Below are positions 24,137 through 32,438 of a DNA stretch of 43,600 nt, one piece after another. The stretch lies in NCBI GenBank assembly GCA_027491415.1, contig JAOZFH010000006.1, forward strand, positions 1 through 43,600. The letters run 5' to 3'. The notes under the pieces were generated by a model. That model did no database searches and was not told the origin of the DNA. It was given only the letters and a program-made list of their open reading frames with translations. Every line of letters starts with the position of its first letter. Within the stretch, counting starts at the first letter, position 1. This DNA is from Thermoproteota archaeon (lineage in GTDB: Archaea; Korarchaeota; Korarchaeia; Korarchaeales; Korarchaeaceae). Made by a program: the position numbers and the translations under genes.

Positions 24137-26091
24137 CTGCCGCGGAGGTTGAGAGGGGTAAGCCCGGGTCAGAGAGGGTCTACGAGAGGCTAATGAGGAC
24201 GGCCAGAAGGGAATTCTACGAGTCCGTCTCCATCGACCCCACCGTCCCCAAGCTCCTGGAGAAGGCCGAGATGGATGGCGCCGAGACGGCATGGCACAGG
24301 TACCTGGCTCAGCAACCTCAGTGCGGATTCGGTCTCCTGGGGGTCTGCTGCAGGAACTGCAACATGGGGCCCTGCAGGATCGATCCGTTCGGATACGGTC
24401 CCCAGAGGGGGGTATGCGGGGCCACCGCCGACACCATAGTGGCAAGGAACCTGATGAGGATGCTCGCCGCGGGGGCCGCCGCCCACAGCGACCACGCCAG
24501 GGACATTGTGGAGGTCTTCAAGGGGATACCCGAGGGGTGGGCCAAGGACTACGAGATAAAAGACCCAGAGAAGCTCAGGGGGATAGCTCGCGCCCTCGGG
24601 CTGGAGGTGGAGGGCAGGGAGCTGAACGACCTGGCGAGGGAAGTCGCCGAGATAATGGAGTGGGAGTTCGGCAAGCCCGGGGAGAAGCCCCTCAGGCTCG
24701 TGGAAGCCTACGCCCCCAAGAAGAGGATGGAGGTATGGAAGAAGGTCGGGATAGTTCCCAGGGCGATCGACAGGGAGGTCACGGAGATAATGCACAGGAC
24801 TCACATGGGAGTCGACGCCGACCCGCTCACCCTCATCGCCCAGGGACTCAGGTGCGCCCTAGCGGACGGGTGGAGCGGCTCAATGATGGCCACGCTCCTC
24901 AGCGATGTCATGTTCGGGACGCCGAAGCCGCTCAGGGCGGTGGCCAACCTCGGGGTGCTGAGGGAGGACGCGGTCAACATACTGGTGCACGGCCACAACC
25001 CAGTCCTGTCCATGAAGATAGCCGAGGTGGCCGGCGACCCCGAGCTGGTCCAGATGGCAAAGGACCTCGGCGCGGCGGGCGGGATCAACGTCGTCGGAAT
25101 GTGCTGCACCGGAAACGAGGTGCTCATGAGGCTTGGCGTCCCCATAGCCGGCAACATGCTCCAGCAGGAGCTGGCAATAGCCACCGGCGCGCTCGAGGCC
25201 GTGATCGTGGACTACCAGTGCATCATGCCGGCTATTGTGGACGTCGCCTCCTGCTACCACACCAAGGTGATAACGACGGAGCCCAAGGCGCACATCCCCG
25301 GCGCGATACACGTGGAGTTCGACAAGGCCAACGCCGTTGAGACCGCGAAGAAGATCGTGAAAATTGCCGTCGAGAACTTCAAGAATAGAAACCCTGACAG
25401 GGTAATGATACCGAAGGAGAAGTCAGAGCTGGTGGCCGGATTCAGCGTTGAGGCCATACTAGAGGTCCTCGGAGGCACGCTCGAGCCCCTCGCCGAGGCC
25501 CTCAGGACGGGGAAGATAAAGGGGATCGTCGGGATCGTGGGCTGCGTCAATCCGAAGGTCAGGCACGACCACAGCCACGTCACCCTGACGAAAGAGCTGA
25601 TCAAGAGGGACGTCCTCATTGTGGGCACCGGCTGCTGGGCCATCGCCATGGGGAAGCACGGCCTGCTCCTCCCAGAGGCCGCAGAGCTCGCCGGACCCGG
25701 ACTGAGGGATGTTTGCAAGGCCCTCGGCATCCCGCCGGCCCTTCACATGGGAAGCTGCGTAGACTGCTCTAGGATGCTGATAGCCCTGGCGGCGCTGGCG
25801 GAGCACCTCGGAGTCGACATACCCGACCTCCCGGCGGCTGGTTCCGCGCCGGAGTGGATGAGCGAGAAGGCCGTCTCCATAGGCTCCTACTTCGTGGCTT
25901 CCGGACTACTTGTGCACCTGGGGACGGTTCCTCCGGTGCTTGGCAGCAAGAAGGTCGTCGAGATACTCACCGACAAGGCGGAAGACCTAGTGGGAGGAAA
26001 GTTCCTGGTAGAGCCCGACCCGGTGAAGGCTGCCGAGCTCATCATGGCCCACATCCTGGAGAAGAGGAGGGCGCTGGGCTGGCCGGAGTGA
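24133..26091 (+). CDS. cooS: anaerobic Ni-Fe carbon monoxide dehydrogenase catalytic subunit
   Basis: Interconverts CO + water and CO2 + 2 H+ + 2 electrons; cytoplasmic homodimer. The 652 residues match the bacterial-type CooS. All cofactor segments are seen: QCGFGLLGVCCRNCNMGPCRI (D and B clusters), LVHGHNPVLS (the His of the Ni-Fe C cluster), VVGMCCTGNE, DYQCIMPAI, VGCVNPK, GTGCWAIAMG and HMGSCVDCSRM (remaining C-cluster cysteines). The ATG at 24133, overlapping the cooF stop, is chosen over GTG at 24124. There is no acetyl-CoA synthase gene next to it, so the linked electron acceptor is the CooF/Hdr set. Confidence 0.95.
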   Translation: MTAAEVERGKPGSERVYERLMRTARREFYESVSIDPTVPKLLEKAEMDGAETAWHRYLAQQPQCGFGLLGVCCRNCNMGPCRIDPFGYGPQRGVCGATADTIVARNLMRMLAAGAAAHSDHARDIVEVFKGIPEGWAKDYEIKDPEKLRGIARALGLEVEGRELNDLAREVAEIMEWEFGKPGEKPLRLVEAYAPKKRMEVWKKVGIVPRAIDREVTEIMHRTHMGVDADPLTLIAQGLRCALADGWSGSMMATLLSDVMFGTPKPLRAVANLGVLREDAVNILVHGHNPVLSMKIAEVAGDPELVQMAKDLGAAGGINVVGMCCTGNEVLMRLGVPIAGNMLQQELAIATGALEAVIVDYQCIMPAIVDVASCYHTKVITTEPKAHIPGAIHVEFDKANAVETAKKIVKIAVENFKNRNPDRVMIPKEKSELVAGFSVEAILEVLGGTLEPLAEALRTGKIKGIVGIVGCVNPKVRHDHSHVTLTKELIKRDVLIVGTGCWAIAMGKHGLLLPEAAELAGPGLRDVCKALGIPPALHMGSCVDCSRMLIALAALAEHLGVDIPDLPAAGSAPEWMSEKAVSIGSYFVASGLLVHLGTVPPVLGSKKVVEILTDKAEDLVGGKFLVEPDPVKAAELIMAHILEKRRALGWPE

Positions 26092-26894
26092 TGGCCTTGC
26101 CCCTCAGGGTTCTCGTGGCCGGGAAGGGAGGGGTGGGCAAGACAACGGTGTCCGCCCTCCTCTCTCACTTTTTGCGCGACAGGGGTATGAGGGTCCTGGC
26201 GGTCGACGCCGACTCCGTTCCAAACCTGGGTATAGCGCTGGGCCTACCACCCGAGGTCGCGGGTTCCATAGTTCCCCTCGTGAGGAACGAGGAACTCGTG
26301 GAGCAGAGGACGGGCGCCCGACCCGGCCAGGCTTGGGGGGTCCTGTTTCGAGTCAACCCCAGGGTCGACGACCTGGCGGAGAGGTACGGGGTGAGCGTGG
26401 GAGGCGGCCTGAGCCTGCTGGTCGTGGGCAGCATAGACGCAGCCAAGCAGGGCTGCCTCTGTCCAGCAATTGCGCTGGCAAAGAGGCTCCTGAAGCACCT
26501 GGTCTCCTCCACCGACGAGTCGTCGGCGGTGATCGTGGACTCGGAGGCCGGAGCGGAGGTATTCGGCCGGGGGCTCGCCGAGAACTTCGATCACATGGTG
26601 TGCGTCTCCGAGCCCACGGTGGCCTCACTGGACATCTCCAAGCGCCTCCTCAGGATGGGCCGGCAGCTCGGGATCCGCGAGTTCTCCCTCATCGTCAACA
26701 AGATGCCTGAGAGAGGCGAGTCGCTCAGGGAAGCCATAGAGAGAAGGTTCTCCGGTGAGGCCAGGGCGTTTTTCGTCCCCAGCGACCCCGAGGTCCTGAG
26801 GGCGAGCATCGAGGGTAGGGGGGTGGGTACCCTCCCAGTCGACTCTCCAGCGGTCTCGGCCCTGAGGCGGACCTTCTCTGAACTGTTCGGGTGA
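26091..26894 (+). CDS. cooC: CooC-type nickel-insertion ATPase
   Basis: P-loop ATPase of the MinD/CooC group, 267 residues, which matures the Ni-Fe C cluster. The deviant Walker A reads VAGKGGVGKTTVSALL (about 9-24). A Cys-x-Cys (QGCLCPAIALAKRLL) matches the metal-binding pair at the dimer interface of CooC, and VIVDSEAGAEVFGRG is the nucleotide/switch segment. The ATG at 26091 overlaps the cooS stop. Confidence 0.9.
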   Translation: MALPLRVLVAGKGGVGKTTVSALLSHFLRDRGMRVLAVDADSVPNLGIALGLPPEVAGSIVPLVRNEELVEQRTGARPGQAWGVLFRVNPRVDDLAERYGVSVGGGLSLLVVGSIDAAKQGCLCPAIALAKRLLKHLVSSTDESSAVIVDSEAGAEVFGRGLAENFDHMVCVSEPTVASLDISKRLLRMGRQLGIREFSLIVNKMPERGESLREAIERRFSGEARAFFVPSDPEVLRASIEGRGVGTLPVDSPAVSALRRTFSELFG

Positions 26895-26898
26895 TCAA

Positions 26899-28878
26899 AT
26901 GGAGTCGTCGGAGCCCAGGGTCGGAGTCTACGTCTGTCACTGCGGCAAGAACATCGCGGGCAAGGTGGATGTGAGGAGGGTGGCCAAGGAGGCTGGAAGG
27001 CACCCGAGAGTAGCCGTCTCTAGGGACTACTTCTTCATGTGCAGCCGGGCGGGGCAAGAGCTCATCAAGAGGGATGTGGAGGCGGGTAAGGTGGACAGGG
27101 TGGTCGTGGCGGCGTGCAGCCCCAAGCTCCACGAGCCCCTCTTCAGGAGGGTCGTGGTCGAAGCGGGCCTCAACCCCGGTTACATGGAGCAGGTGAACAT
27201 AAGAGAGCTGGTCTCCTGGTCAACCGAGGACCCCGAGGAGGCGACTCAGAAGGCCATCAGGTACGTCTTGGGGGGCGTGGAGAAGGTCCTGGCGGCTGAG
27301 CCCATCGAGGTTGGGGAGGCAGAGGTCGTTCGGGAGGCCCTAGTCATCGGAGGCGGGGTCGCTGGCCTCGCCGCGGCCTTGGACCTGGCGGAGAAGGGAA
27401 TCAGGGTTCACCTGGTGGAGCGCTCACCCACGGTGGGTGGGCTCATGGCCCTCTTGGACAGGGTGTTCCCGACCGGCGACTGCTCCCTGTGCATCCTGAC
27501 GCCCATGATGGCCGAGGCCGAGGCCCACCCACTGATCGACATCCACACCACCTCGGAGGTCGTTGAGGTATCCGGCTCGATCGGGGACTTCCGGGTGAGG
27601 GTGAGGAGAAGCCCCAGGTACGTGGATCCAGAGAAGTGCGTGGCGTGCGGGGTATGCGCCTCCAAGTGTCCTGTCGAGGTCCCGAACGAGTGGGACGCCC
27701 TCCTCGGCAAGAGGAAGGCCGCCTACATCCCGTATCCTCAGGCCACGCCGAGGGCCTACGTGATAGACCCGAACGCGTGTCTCTTCATCAGGGAGGGGTC
27801 CTGCGGGGCCTGCGTCGAGGCCTGCCCCACGAAGGCCATAGACCTCCACGAGGTGCCGCGGGAGTTCGAACTCAGGGTGGGGGCCATCGTGGTCGCAACC
27901 GGCGTCAGGGAGTACGACGCATCCAACCTCAAGAACTACGGCTTCGGGAGAATACCGGACGTGATAACCCAGCTCGGATTCGAGAGGCTGATCAACGTGA
28001 CGGGGCCCACCGGGGGGCACCTGAGGAGACCCTCGGACGGCAAGGTGCCGAAGAGAATAGTGTTCATACAGTGCGCCGGAAGCAGGGACGTGAACCACAA
28101 CCCCTACTGCTCGGGAGTGTGCTGCATGGTCTCGCTGAAGCAGGCCGAGATCGTGAGGTCCGAGTATCCGGACTCCAAGGTCTACATCTGCTACATCGAC
28201 ATGAGGACTGCGAAGAAAGGATTTGAGGAGATGTACGAGCGGGTCAGACGAGAGGGGGTAGTCTTCGTCCAGGGGAAGCCAGGGGAGGTCTGGAGGGACG
28301 GCGATGAACTAGTGGTGGAGGTGTTCGACAAGACCCTCGGCAGGAAGCTGGAGCTCAGGGCGGACCTCGTGGTGCTGGCCGCGGGATTGTCCCCGTCGGA
28401 GGGCACCCTGAAGGTTAGGGAGGTGCTCAACGTGGGAGCGGATCTCCACGGGTTCCTCCAGGAGCTCCACCCCAAGCTGAAGCCTGTGGAGACCTCTAGG
28501 CCGGGAATTTTCATCTGCGGTGGAGCCCAAGGCCCCAAGGACATCCCAGATTCGGTCGCTCAGGCGAAGGCGGCCGCCAGCGCTGCGGCTACAGTACTGG
28601 TGAGGGGGAGGGTTGAGGTCACCGGGGAGAGGGCCTACGTGGACCCGGAGCTGTGCGTCGGCTGCATGGCCTGCGCCGACGAGTGTCCGTTCGGGGCCAT
28701 CGTGGAGAGGGAAGGCAGGGCGGAGGTTGTCCCGGCCGCTTGCGCCGGCTGTGGAATCTGCCAGCCCGTCTGCCCGACCGGCGCGATAACCAGGAGGGCC
28801 TACGGGGTCGAGCAGGTGATGAGGCAGGTGGCCGGCCTCTTGGAGGCCGCGCCGACCTCGCGCGCGGGGGAGGTGTAG
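26899..28878 (+). CDS. hdrA: HdrA-like flavin and iron-sulfur electron-bifurcating subunit
   Basis: 659 residues, the usual HdrA size. In methanogens HdrA carries the FAD that splits electron pairs between ferredoxin and HdrB. Visible parts: an N-terminal cysteine domain (YVCHCGKNIAG at 11-21; CSRAGQELIKRD), the FAD Rossmann motif VIGGGVAGLAAALDL at 149-163, CSLC at 195-198, [4Fe-4S] ligands CVACGVCASKCP (247-258) and CGACVEACP (302-310, with C294), QCAGSRD with a nearby CSGVCC, and two C-terminal ferredoxin motifs CVGCMACADECP and CAGCGICQPVCP. It follows cooC by 4 bases. Sulfate reducers and acetogens use HdrA with other partners, so this does not prove heterodisulfide as substrate. Confidence 0.92.
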   Translation: MESSEPRVGVYVCHCGKNIAGKVDVRRVAKEAGRHPRVAVSRDYFFMCSRAGQELIKRDVEAGKVDRVVVAACSPKLHEPLFRRVVVEAGLNPGYMEQVNIRELVSWSTEDPEEATQKAIRYVLGGVEKVLAAEPIEVGEAEVVREALVIGGGVAGLAAALDLAEKGIRVHLVERSPTVGGLMALLDRVFPTGDCSLCILTPMMAEAEAHPLIDIHTTSEVVEVSGSIGDFRVRVRRSPRYVDPEKCVACGVCASKCPVEVPNEWDALLGKRKAAYIPYPQATPRAYVIDPNACLFIREGSCGACVEACPTKAIDLHEVPREFELRVGAIVVATGVREYDASNLKNYGFGRIPDVITQLGFERLINVTGPTGGHLRRPSDGKVPKRIVFIQCAGSRDVNHNPYCSGVCCMVSLKQAEIVRSEYPDSKVYICYIDMRTAKKGFEEMYERVRREGVVFVQGKPGEVWRDGDELVVEVFDKTLGRKLELRADLVVLAAGLSPSEGTLKVREVLNVGADLHGFLQELHPKLKPVETSRPGIFICGGAQGPKDIPDSVAQAKAAASAAATVLVRGRVEVTGERAYVDPELCVGCMACADECPFGAIVEREGRAEVVPAACAGCGICQPVCPTGAITRRAYGVEQVMRQVAGLLEAAPTSRAGEV

Positions 28879-28881
28879 CGG

Positions 28882-29793
28882 ATGACCTCAGGATCAGAGT
28901 CGCCCGAAGGACCGAAGAAGCTCGTCGTCGGCTTCTGCTGCAACGAGTGCGCCTACGCGGCCGCCGACCTCGCGGGGAGCACGCACCGCACCCACCCGCC
29001 CAACGTGCTCGTGGTGAGGGTCCCCTGCTCGGGCGCGGTCGACCCGAGCTGGCTCCTCTACGCGCTGGCCAACGGTGCGGACGCGGCCTTCGTGGCCGGG
29101 TGCAGGAAGGGGGAGTGCCACTACGTGGACGGGAATCTGAAGGCCGAGAGCAGGGTGAGCTTCCTGAAGTCGCTGCTGGATGCCGTCGGGGTGGAGCCGG
29201 AGAGGGTGGAGATGTTCTTCATGGCCGCCTCCGAGCCCCACAGGTTCGTCGAGGCCGCCAGGGAGATGGCCGCCAGGGTGGAGGCGCTACCCCCACTCCA
29301 CCGGAGGGAGAGCGTGCCTGTGGGCCCCAAGAGAGAGGCGCTAATCCGCGCCCTTCAGTCCATCGCCGTGGAGGTTAGGGACGTCCCGCTGCCGGCGATA
29401 CCAGGGTTCGAGGTGCCCGTGTTCGACTTGGACAGGTGCATCGGCTGCGGGGCCTGCATCGAGGCCTGCCCCGAGGGTGCCATTCACTCCGAGGATCGCG
29501 GCGACTTCAGGGTGTTCCTCCTGTCCGCCCTCAAGTGCACCGGCTGCGGGGACTGCGTGGACGCCTGCCGGGAGAACGAGGTCGAGGCGCTCTCGCTCGG
29601 CGGGGTGAGGGTCCCACAGCTCCTGAGCGAATGGAGTGAGGTGGCTAGGCTTGAGCTGACGAGGTGTTCGGTCTGTGGGAGGCCGTTCGCCACGGATCGC
29701 GAACTCGAGAGGGCCGACTCACCTCCGATCTGCCCTGAGTGCAAGGCCAAGGCCTCTGCCAAGGCGATATCCTTTGGGAGGGTGAGATTGTGA
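28882..29793 (+). CDS. MvhD-like [2Fe-2S] protein fused to ferredoxin and zinc-ribbon domains
   Basis: 303 residues in three parts. Residues 14-140 are an MvhD/FrhD-type domain (VVGFCCNECAYAAADL, VRVPCSG, GCRKGECHYVDGN), which passes electrons to HdrA. About 175-240 is a two-cluster ferredoxin (CIGCGACIEACPEGAI and CTGCGDCVDACRENEV). The tail has two CxxC pairs (CSVCGRPF ... CPECKAKA) resembling a zinc ribbon or rubredoxin knuckle. It lies between hdrA and hdrC and overlaps hdrC by four bases (GTGA). With CooF as donor it would be the docking adapter between CO dehydrogenase and HdrABC. Longer than plain MvhD (about 130-150 residues). Confidence 0.85.
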   Translation: MTSGSESPEGPKKLVVGFCCNECAYAAADLAGSTHRTHPPNVLVVRVPCSGAVDPSWLLYALANGADAAFVAGCRKGECHYVDGNLKAESRVSFLKSLLDAVGVEPERVEMFFMAASEPHRFVEAAREMAARVEALPPLHRRESVPVGPKREALIRALQSIAVEVRDVPLPAIPGFEVPVFDLDRCIGCGACIEACPEGAIHSEDRGDFRVFLLSALKCTGCGDCVDACRENEVEALSLGGVRVPQLLSEWSEVARLELTRCSVCGRPFATDRELERADSPPICPECKAKASAKAISFGRVRL

Positions 29794-30272
29794 GCCTAGC
29801 GAAGCGCGTGCTCGAGATCTCCGGCCAGGACGTGACGAAGTGCTTCCAGTGCGCGGAGTGCACGTCCTCGTGCCCCAGCGCCGGGCTTGACGGCTTCTAC
29901 CCCCACAGGCTGATCAGGGCTATCCTCTTGGACCTGAGGGATGAGGTGTTTCGCGGGGATTACAAGCTGTGCATGCACTGCCACCTCTGCTCAGTCCGGT
30001 GCCCCGTGGGGCTGAACTTTCCAGAGGTTGCCATCGCGCTGTCCAACGTAGAAACCAAGGAGAGAGGCCCGGATAATGTGGAGCGGGCTTTCATCTCTGA
30101 ACTGAGCAAGAGAGCTTTTGTTAACCCTGCGAGGGTGGCGCTGTCCGCTCTGGGAGTTCGAGCTCTTGCGCTGGCTGGCCTACGCGGCCTGAAGCTGGCC
30201 GGCATGCTCGCCGAGTCCGGGTCGGTGAGGGAGGAGTACAGGCGGGAGGTGGCGAGGGTTGTCAGGGGATGA
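29790..30272 (+). CDS. hdrC: HdrC-like iron-sulfur subunit
   Basis: 160 residues with two [4Fe-4S] motifs, CFQCAECTSSCP and CMHCHLCSVRCP, followed by a helical tail, the normal HdrC layout that carries electrons between HdrA and HdrB. GTG at 29790 overlaps the stop of the MvhD-like gene and gives the normal start SLAKRVLEISGQDVTKCFQC. Confidence 0.88.
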   Translation: MSLAKRVLEISGQDVTKCFQCAECTSSCPSAGLDGFYPHRLIRAILLDLRDEVFRGDYKLCMHCHLCSVRCPVGLNFPEVAIALSNVETKERGPDNVERAFISELSKRAFVNPARVALSALGVRALALAGLRGLKLAGMLAESGSVREEYRREVARVVRG

Positions 30273-31017
30273 GGTGGCCTACTATCCGGGATGCTCCGCG
30301 CTGACCACGGAGAGGCCCTACCTGAGGACCGCCGAGGTAGTGCTCGAGAGACTGGGCGTGCCCCATCGCCTAATAGACGACGCGCCCTGCTGCGGGACCG
30401 TCGAGCTGGAGATGGTGGACAGGCGGGCCTCTCGGAGGGTAGCGGAGATCGTCGCGGAGGTGGCGGACGGGGCGACCCTCGTCACAGGGTGTTCCGGGTG
30501 CTATGGGACCCTCAGGAGAAGTGGAGTCGGAGTCACGCACCTGATCGAGTTCCTCGGCAGGAGGGTCGGGGCAGAGGAGATTGCAAGGAGGGTGGTCAGG
30601 AGCTGGCCCGTCAAGGTCGCCCCCTACTACGGCTGCCAGGCACTGAGGCCGAGAGAACAAGCCATCGATGACCCCGAGGATCCTCAAATCCTGGAGGAAC
30701 TCATGGCGGCCATCGGCGCCGAGCCCGTGGACTTCAGGATGAGGATCAAGTGCTGCGGCGGACCGATTCTCCTCCGCCGGCCCGAGTATGCCAAGCAAAT
30801 GGCCAGATCCGTTCTGGAGTCGGCCAGGGAGGCAGGGGCGGAGTGCGTTGTCACCATATGCAACCTCTGCCACTTCATGCTGGACTTCTACGGGGGAGGG
30901 GTCCTACCAGTGCTCCACGCGACCCAGCCGATCGCCTACGCTCTCGGGGAGCCCGTCGATGGTCTGGGGCTCGAGGAGCACTTCACTCCCGTACCCGGGG
31001 GGCTGTTCCACCCGTGA
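30259..31017 (+). CDS. hdrB: HdrB-like CCG-domain subunit
   Basis: 252 residues with two CCG domains: C12 ... CC44-45 ... C78-x2-C81, and C126 ... CC165-166 ... C201-x2-C204, the spacing that holds the two noncubane [4Fe-4S] clusters splitting the heterodisulfide CoM-S-S-CoB in methanogens. Both cysteine sets are complete. TTG at 30259 overlaps hdrC by 14 bases; GTG at 30274, giving the family-like start AYYPGCS, is equally possible. The natural disulfide cannot be told without knowing whether this organism makes coenzymes M and B. Confidence 0.9.
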   Translation: MSGDEVAYYPGCSALTTERPYLRTAEVVLERLGVPHRLIDDAPCCGTVELEMVDRRASRRVAEIVAEVADGATLVTGCSGCYGTLRRSGVGVTHLIEFLGRRVGAEEIARRVVRSWPVKVAPYYGCQALRPREQAIDDPEDPQILEELMAAIGAEPVDFRMRIKCCGGPILLRRPEYAKQMARSVLESAREAGAECVVTICNLCHFMLDFYGGGVLPVLHATQPIAYALGEPVDGLGLEEHFTPVPGGLFHP

Positions 31018-31077
31018 CCCAGGCCCTCCTCCACGCCCCCAATTTCTTTGAGTCGCGCGTCGAGGGAGGTGATCGCC

Positions 31078-31269
31078 GTGTGTGAGGGAGTCGCCCTGCT
31101 GATCTCCTCAAGTTCTGAGAAGACCGTCATGGAGGAGGTGGTCTCAGTCAGCATCAGTGGGGGTAGAATCACCCTCGTGAACGAGGATGGAGACGTGTTG
31201 GAACTCCTGGGCGTTAAGGAAGTCTTGGTCGACCTGATAAGGCACCGAGTGATGATAGTCACTGAGTAG
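31078..31269 (+). CDS. cooT: CooT-family nickel-binding protein
   Basis: 63-residue protein of the CooT family, nickel chaperones for CO dehydrogenase that form a small beta dimer with Ni bound at Cys2. Here the start reads Met-Cys-Glu-Gly-Val and the body ...KTVMEEVVSVSISGGRITL... LLGVKEVLVDLIRHRVMIV follows the family pattern. GTG at 31078 is chosen for the strong ribosome site GGAGGTGAT at 31064-31072 and because it puts Cys at position 2; the TTG at 31048 is rejected. Presence at the end of the cluster supports nickel supply to CooS. Confidence 0.75.
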   Translation: MCEGVALLISSSSEKTVMEEVVSVSISGGRITLVNEDGDVLELLGVKEVLVDLIRHRVMIVTE

Positions 31270-31505
31270 CCAGGCCAGACCCTCAAATCATGCTTTCAGG
31301 TTCAGGAAGAGCGCCTATGCCGGACCGATTAGATTGGACGGAGCGGAAGCATGGGGGGACTCCCGGCCGATCCCCCCGCAACCTGTGCGTGGAGTACGGT
31401 CATCAAGTCGCCCGATTTTGCTCTTAAAGACCAAGAATGACCGACAGAGGCTGTTGGGGGAACCACACTAAGAAAATTTTTGGATTTGGCTGAGTTCCCC
31501 TCCGC
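31270..31505. other. intergenic stretch with a hairpin
   Basis: No gene seen. A 7-base stem GGGGGGA/TCCCCCC (31353-31359 with 31371-31377) encloses an 11-base loop. Near 31473-31484 an AAAATTTTTGGA box lies about 25 bases before the GTG at 31506 and is the likely promoter of the transporter. Confidence 0.4.
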
Positions 31506-32345
31506 GTGTTTCATCGGGGTGTCCTATGGTCAGTCGGAGCCGCCGTCCTGTGGGGCATTGAGCCCGTCTTAGTCGACGAAGCGATGGATGAGTTTACGTC
31601 AGTTTCGATAAACGCCTGGAGGAACCTAGGGGCCCTCATGTTCTGCCTGCCGGCGGCGCTCCTCCTTGTCCCGAGCTTTCATCTTGAACTCGCCCCCTTG
31701 GCAATGATAGCCGCCTCCGGGGTCCTCAGCCAGGGGCTGGGGATGTACTTCTACTCCGAGGCGATCCACAGGGCGGGCCCCGGGAAGGCCATTCCGATAG
31801 TCCAGACCTTCATATTCTGGGCACAGCTCCTGGGATTCTTCCTCTTCGGCGAGGTACTTACCCTAGCCACCCTAGCGGGCGTCTTTCTGACTATTCTAGG
31901 GGTCTGGCTGGTCACGTGCGGGGGCGGGAGGGACGACCCGCTCGGCGTCGCCGCAGCCCTTCTTACCTCCGTGCTCTGGGCAGGCGGAGACGCCCTGACG
32001 AGGGCCGCCCTCTTCGACGTCTCGCCCATAGAGACGAGCGCCTGGAGGTCGCTCATGATGTTCGCGATGTTCTATGTCCTGGCCACTAAGACCAGCGGTC
32101 TCAGGGCGAGCAGGCGGTGTACGTGGCTCGCGCTAGTCAGCGGAGTGCTGGGGCTGGGGTTGGCCCTGTTCATGTACTTCCTTGCCATGTCCAGGGTGGG
32201 TCTATCCCTGGCCGCCCTGCCAATCTCCCTCAGCCCCATAATCTCCCAACTGACATCGTGGAAGGCTGGCAGGGAGAAGCTCGGTCCAAAGATGCTGCTG
32301 GGTGGGTCTCTCGTGGCCACGGGAATAGCCCTGGCCTCTCTGTGA
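31506..32345 (+). CDS. EamA/DMT-family transporter
   Basis: Membrane transporter of 279 residues with ten hydrophobic helices in two EamA halves: VLWGIEPVLVDEAMDEFTSV ... and VLWAGGDALTRAALFDVSPI .... The repeated LW.G...... pattern after a short N-terminal helix, and the paired inner segments FFLFGEVLTLATLAGVFL and LGPKMLLGGSLVATGIAL, are typical. Substrates of the family are exported or imported metabolites (amino acids, nucleotides, drugs) and cannot be chosen. GTG at 31506 looks leaderless. Confidence 0.85.
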   Translation: MFHRGVLWSVGAAVLWGIEPVLVDEAMDEFTSVSINAWRNLGALMFCLPAALLLVPSFHLELAPLAMIAASGVLSQGLGMYFYSEAIHRAGPGKAIPIVQTFIFWAQLLGFFLFGEVLTLATLAGVFLTILGVWLVTCGGGRDDPLGVAAALLTSVLWAGGDALTRAALFDVSPIETSAWRSLMMFAMFYVLATKTSGLRASRRCTWLALVSGVLGLGLALFMYFLAMSRVGLSLAALPISLSPIISQLTSWKAGREKLGPKMLLGGSLVATGIALASL

Positions 32346-32363
32346 ACGTCGGCCTCTACGACA

Positions 32364-32387
32364 GTCCCAGCGGGCGTCCCGCTGGAC
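32364..32387 (+). terminator. hairpin after the EamA gene
   Basis: GTCCCAGCGGG pairs with CCCGCTGGAC around a CGT loop, ten base pairs with one bulged C, starting 19 bases past the stop. No T-run follows at once (CTTTTTAGG lies at 32398-32406 and may be the next promoter), so terminator function is uncertain. Confidence 0.35.
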
Positions 32388-32438
32388 AACTCCAGAACTT
32401 TTTAGGAACCGGTTAGCCACGCGGTTGGGGGGAGGCTA

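Noticed and set aside
24291-25340. Plus-strand open frame of 349 codons inside cooS
   Set aside because: Arg/Gly-rich shadow of the cooS frame without any family motif.
25854-26090. N-terminal extension of cooC from 25854
   Set aside because: That part is out of frame with and inside cooS; the ATG at 26091 gives the normal CooC start before the P-loop.
26899-31017. Evidence that the organism is a methanogen
   Set aside because: HdrABC and a UroD-fold methyltransferase are compatible with methanogenesis, but no mcr or coenzyme M/B genes are in the window and both families occur in non-methanogens.
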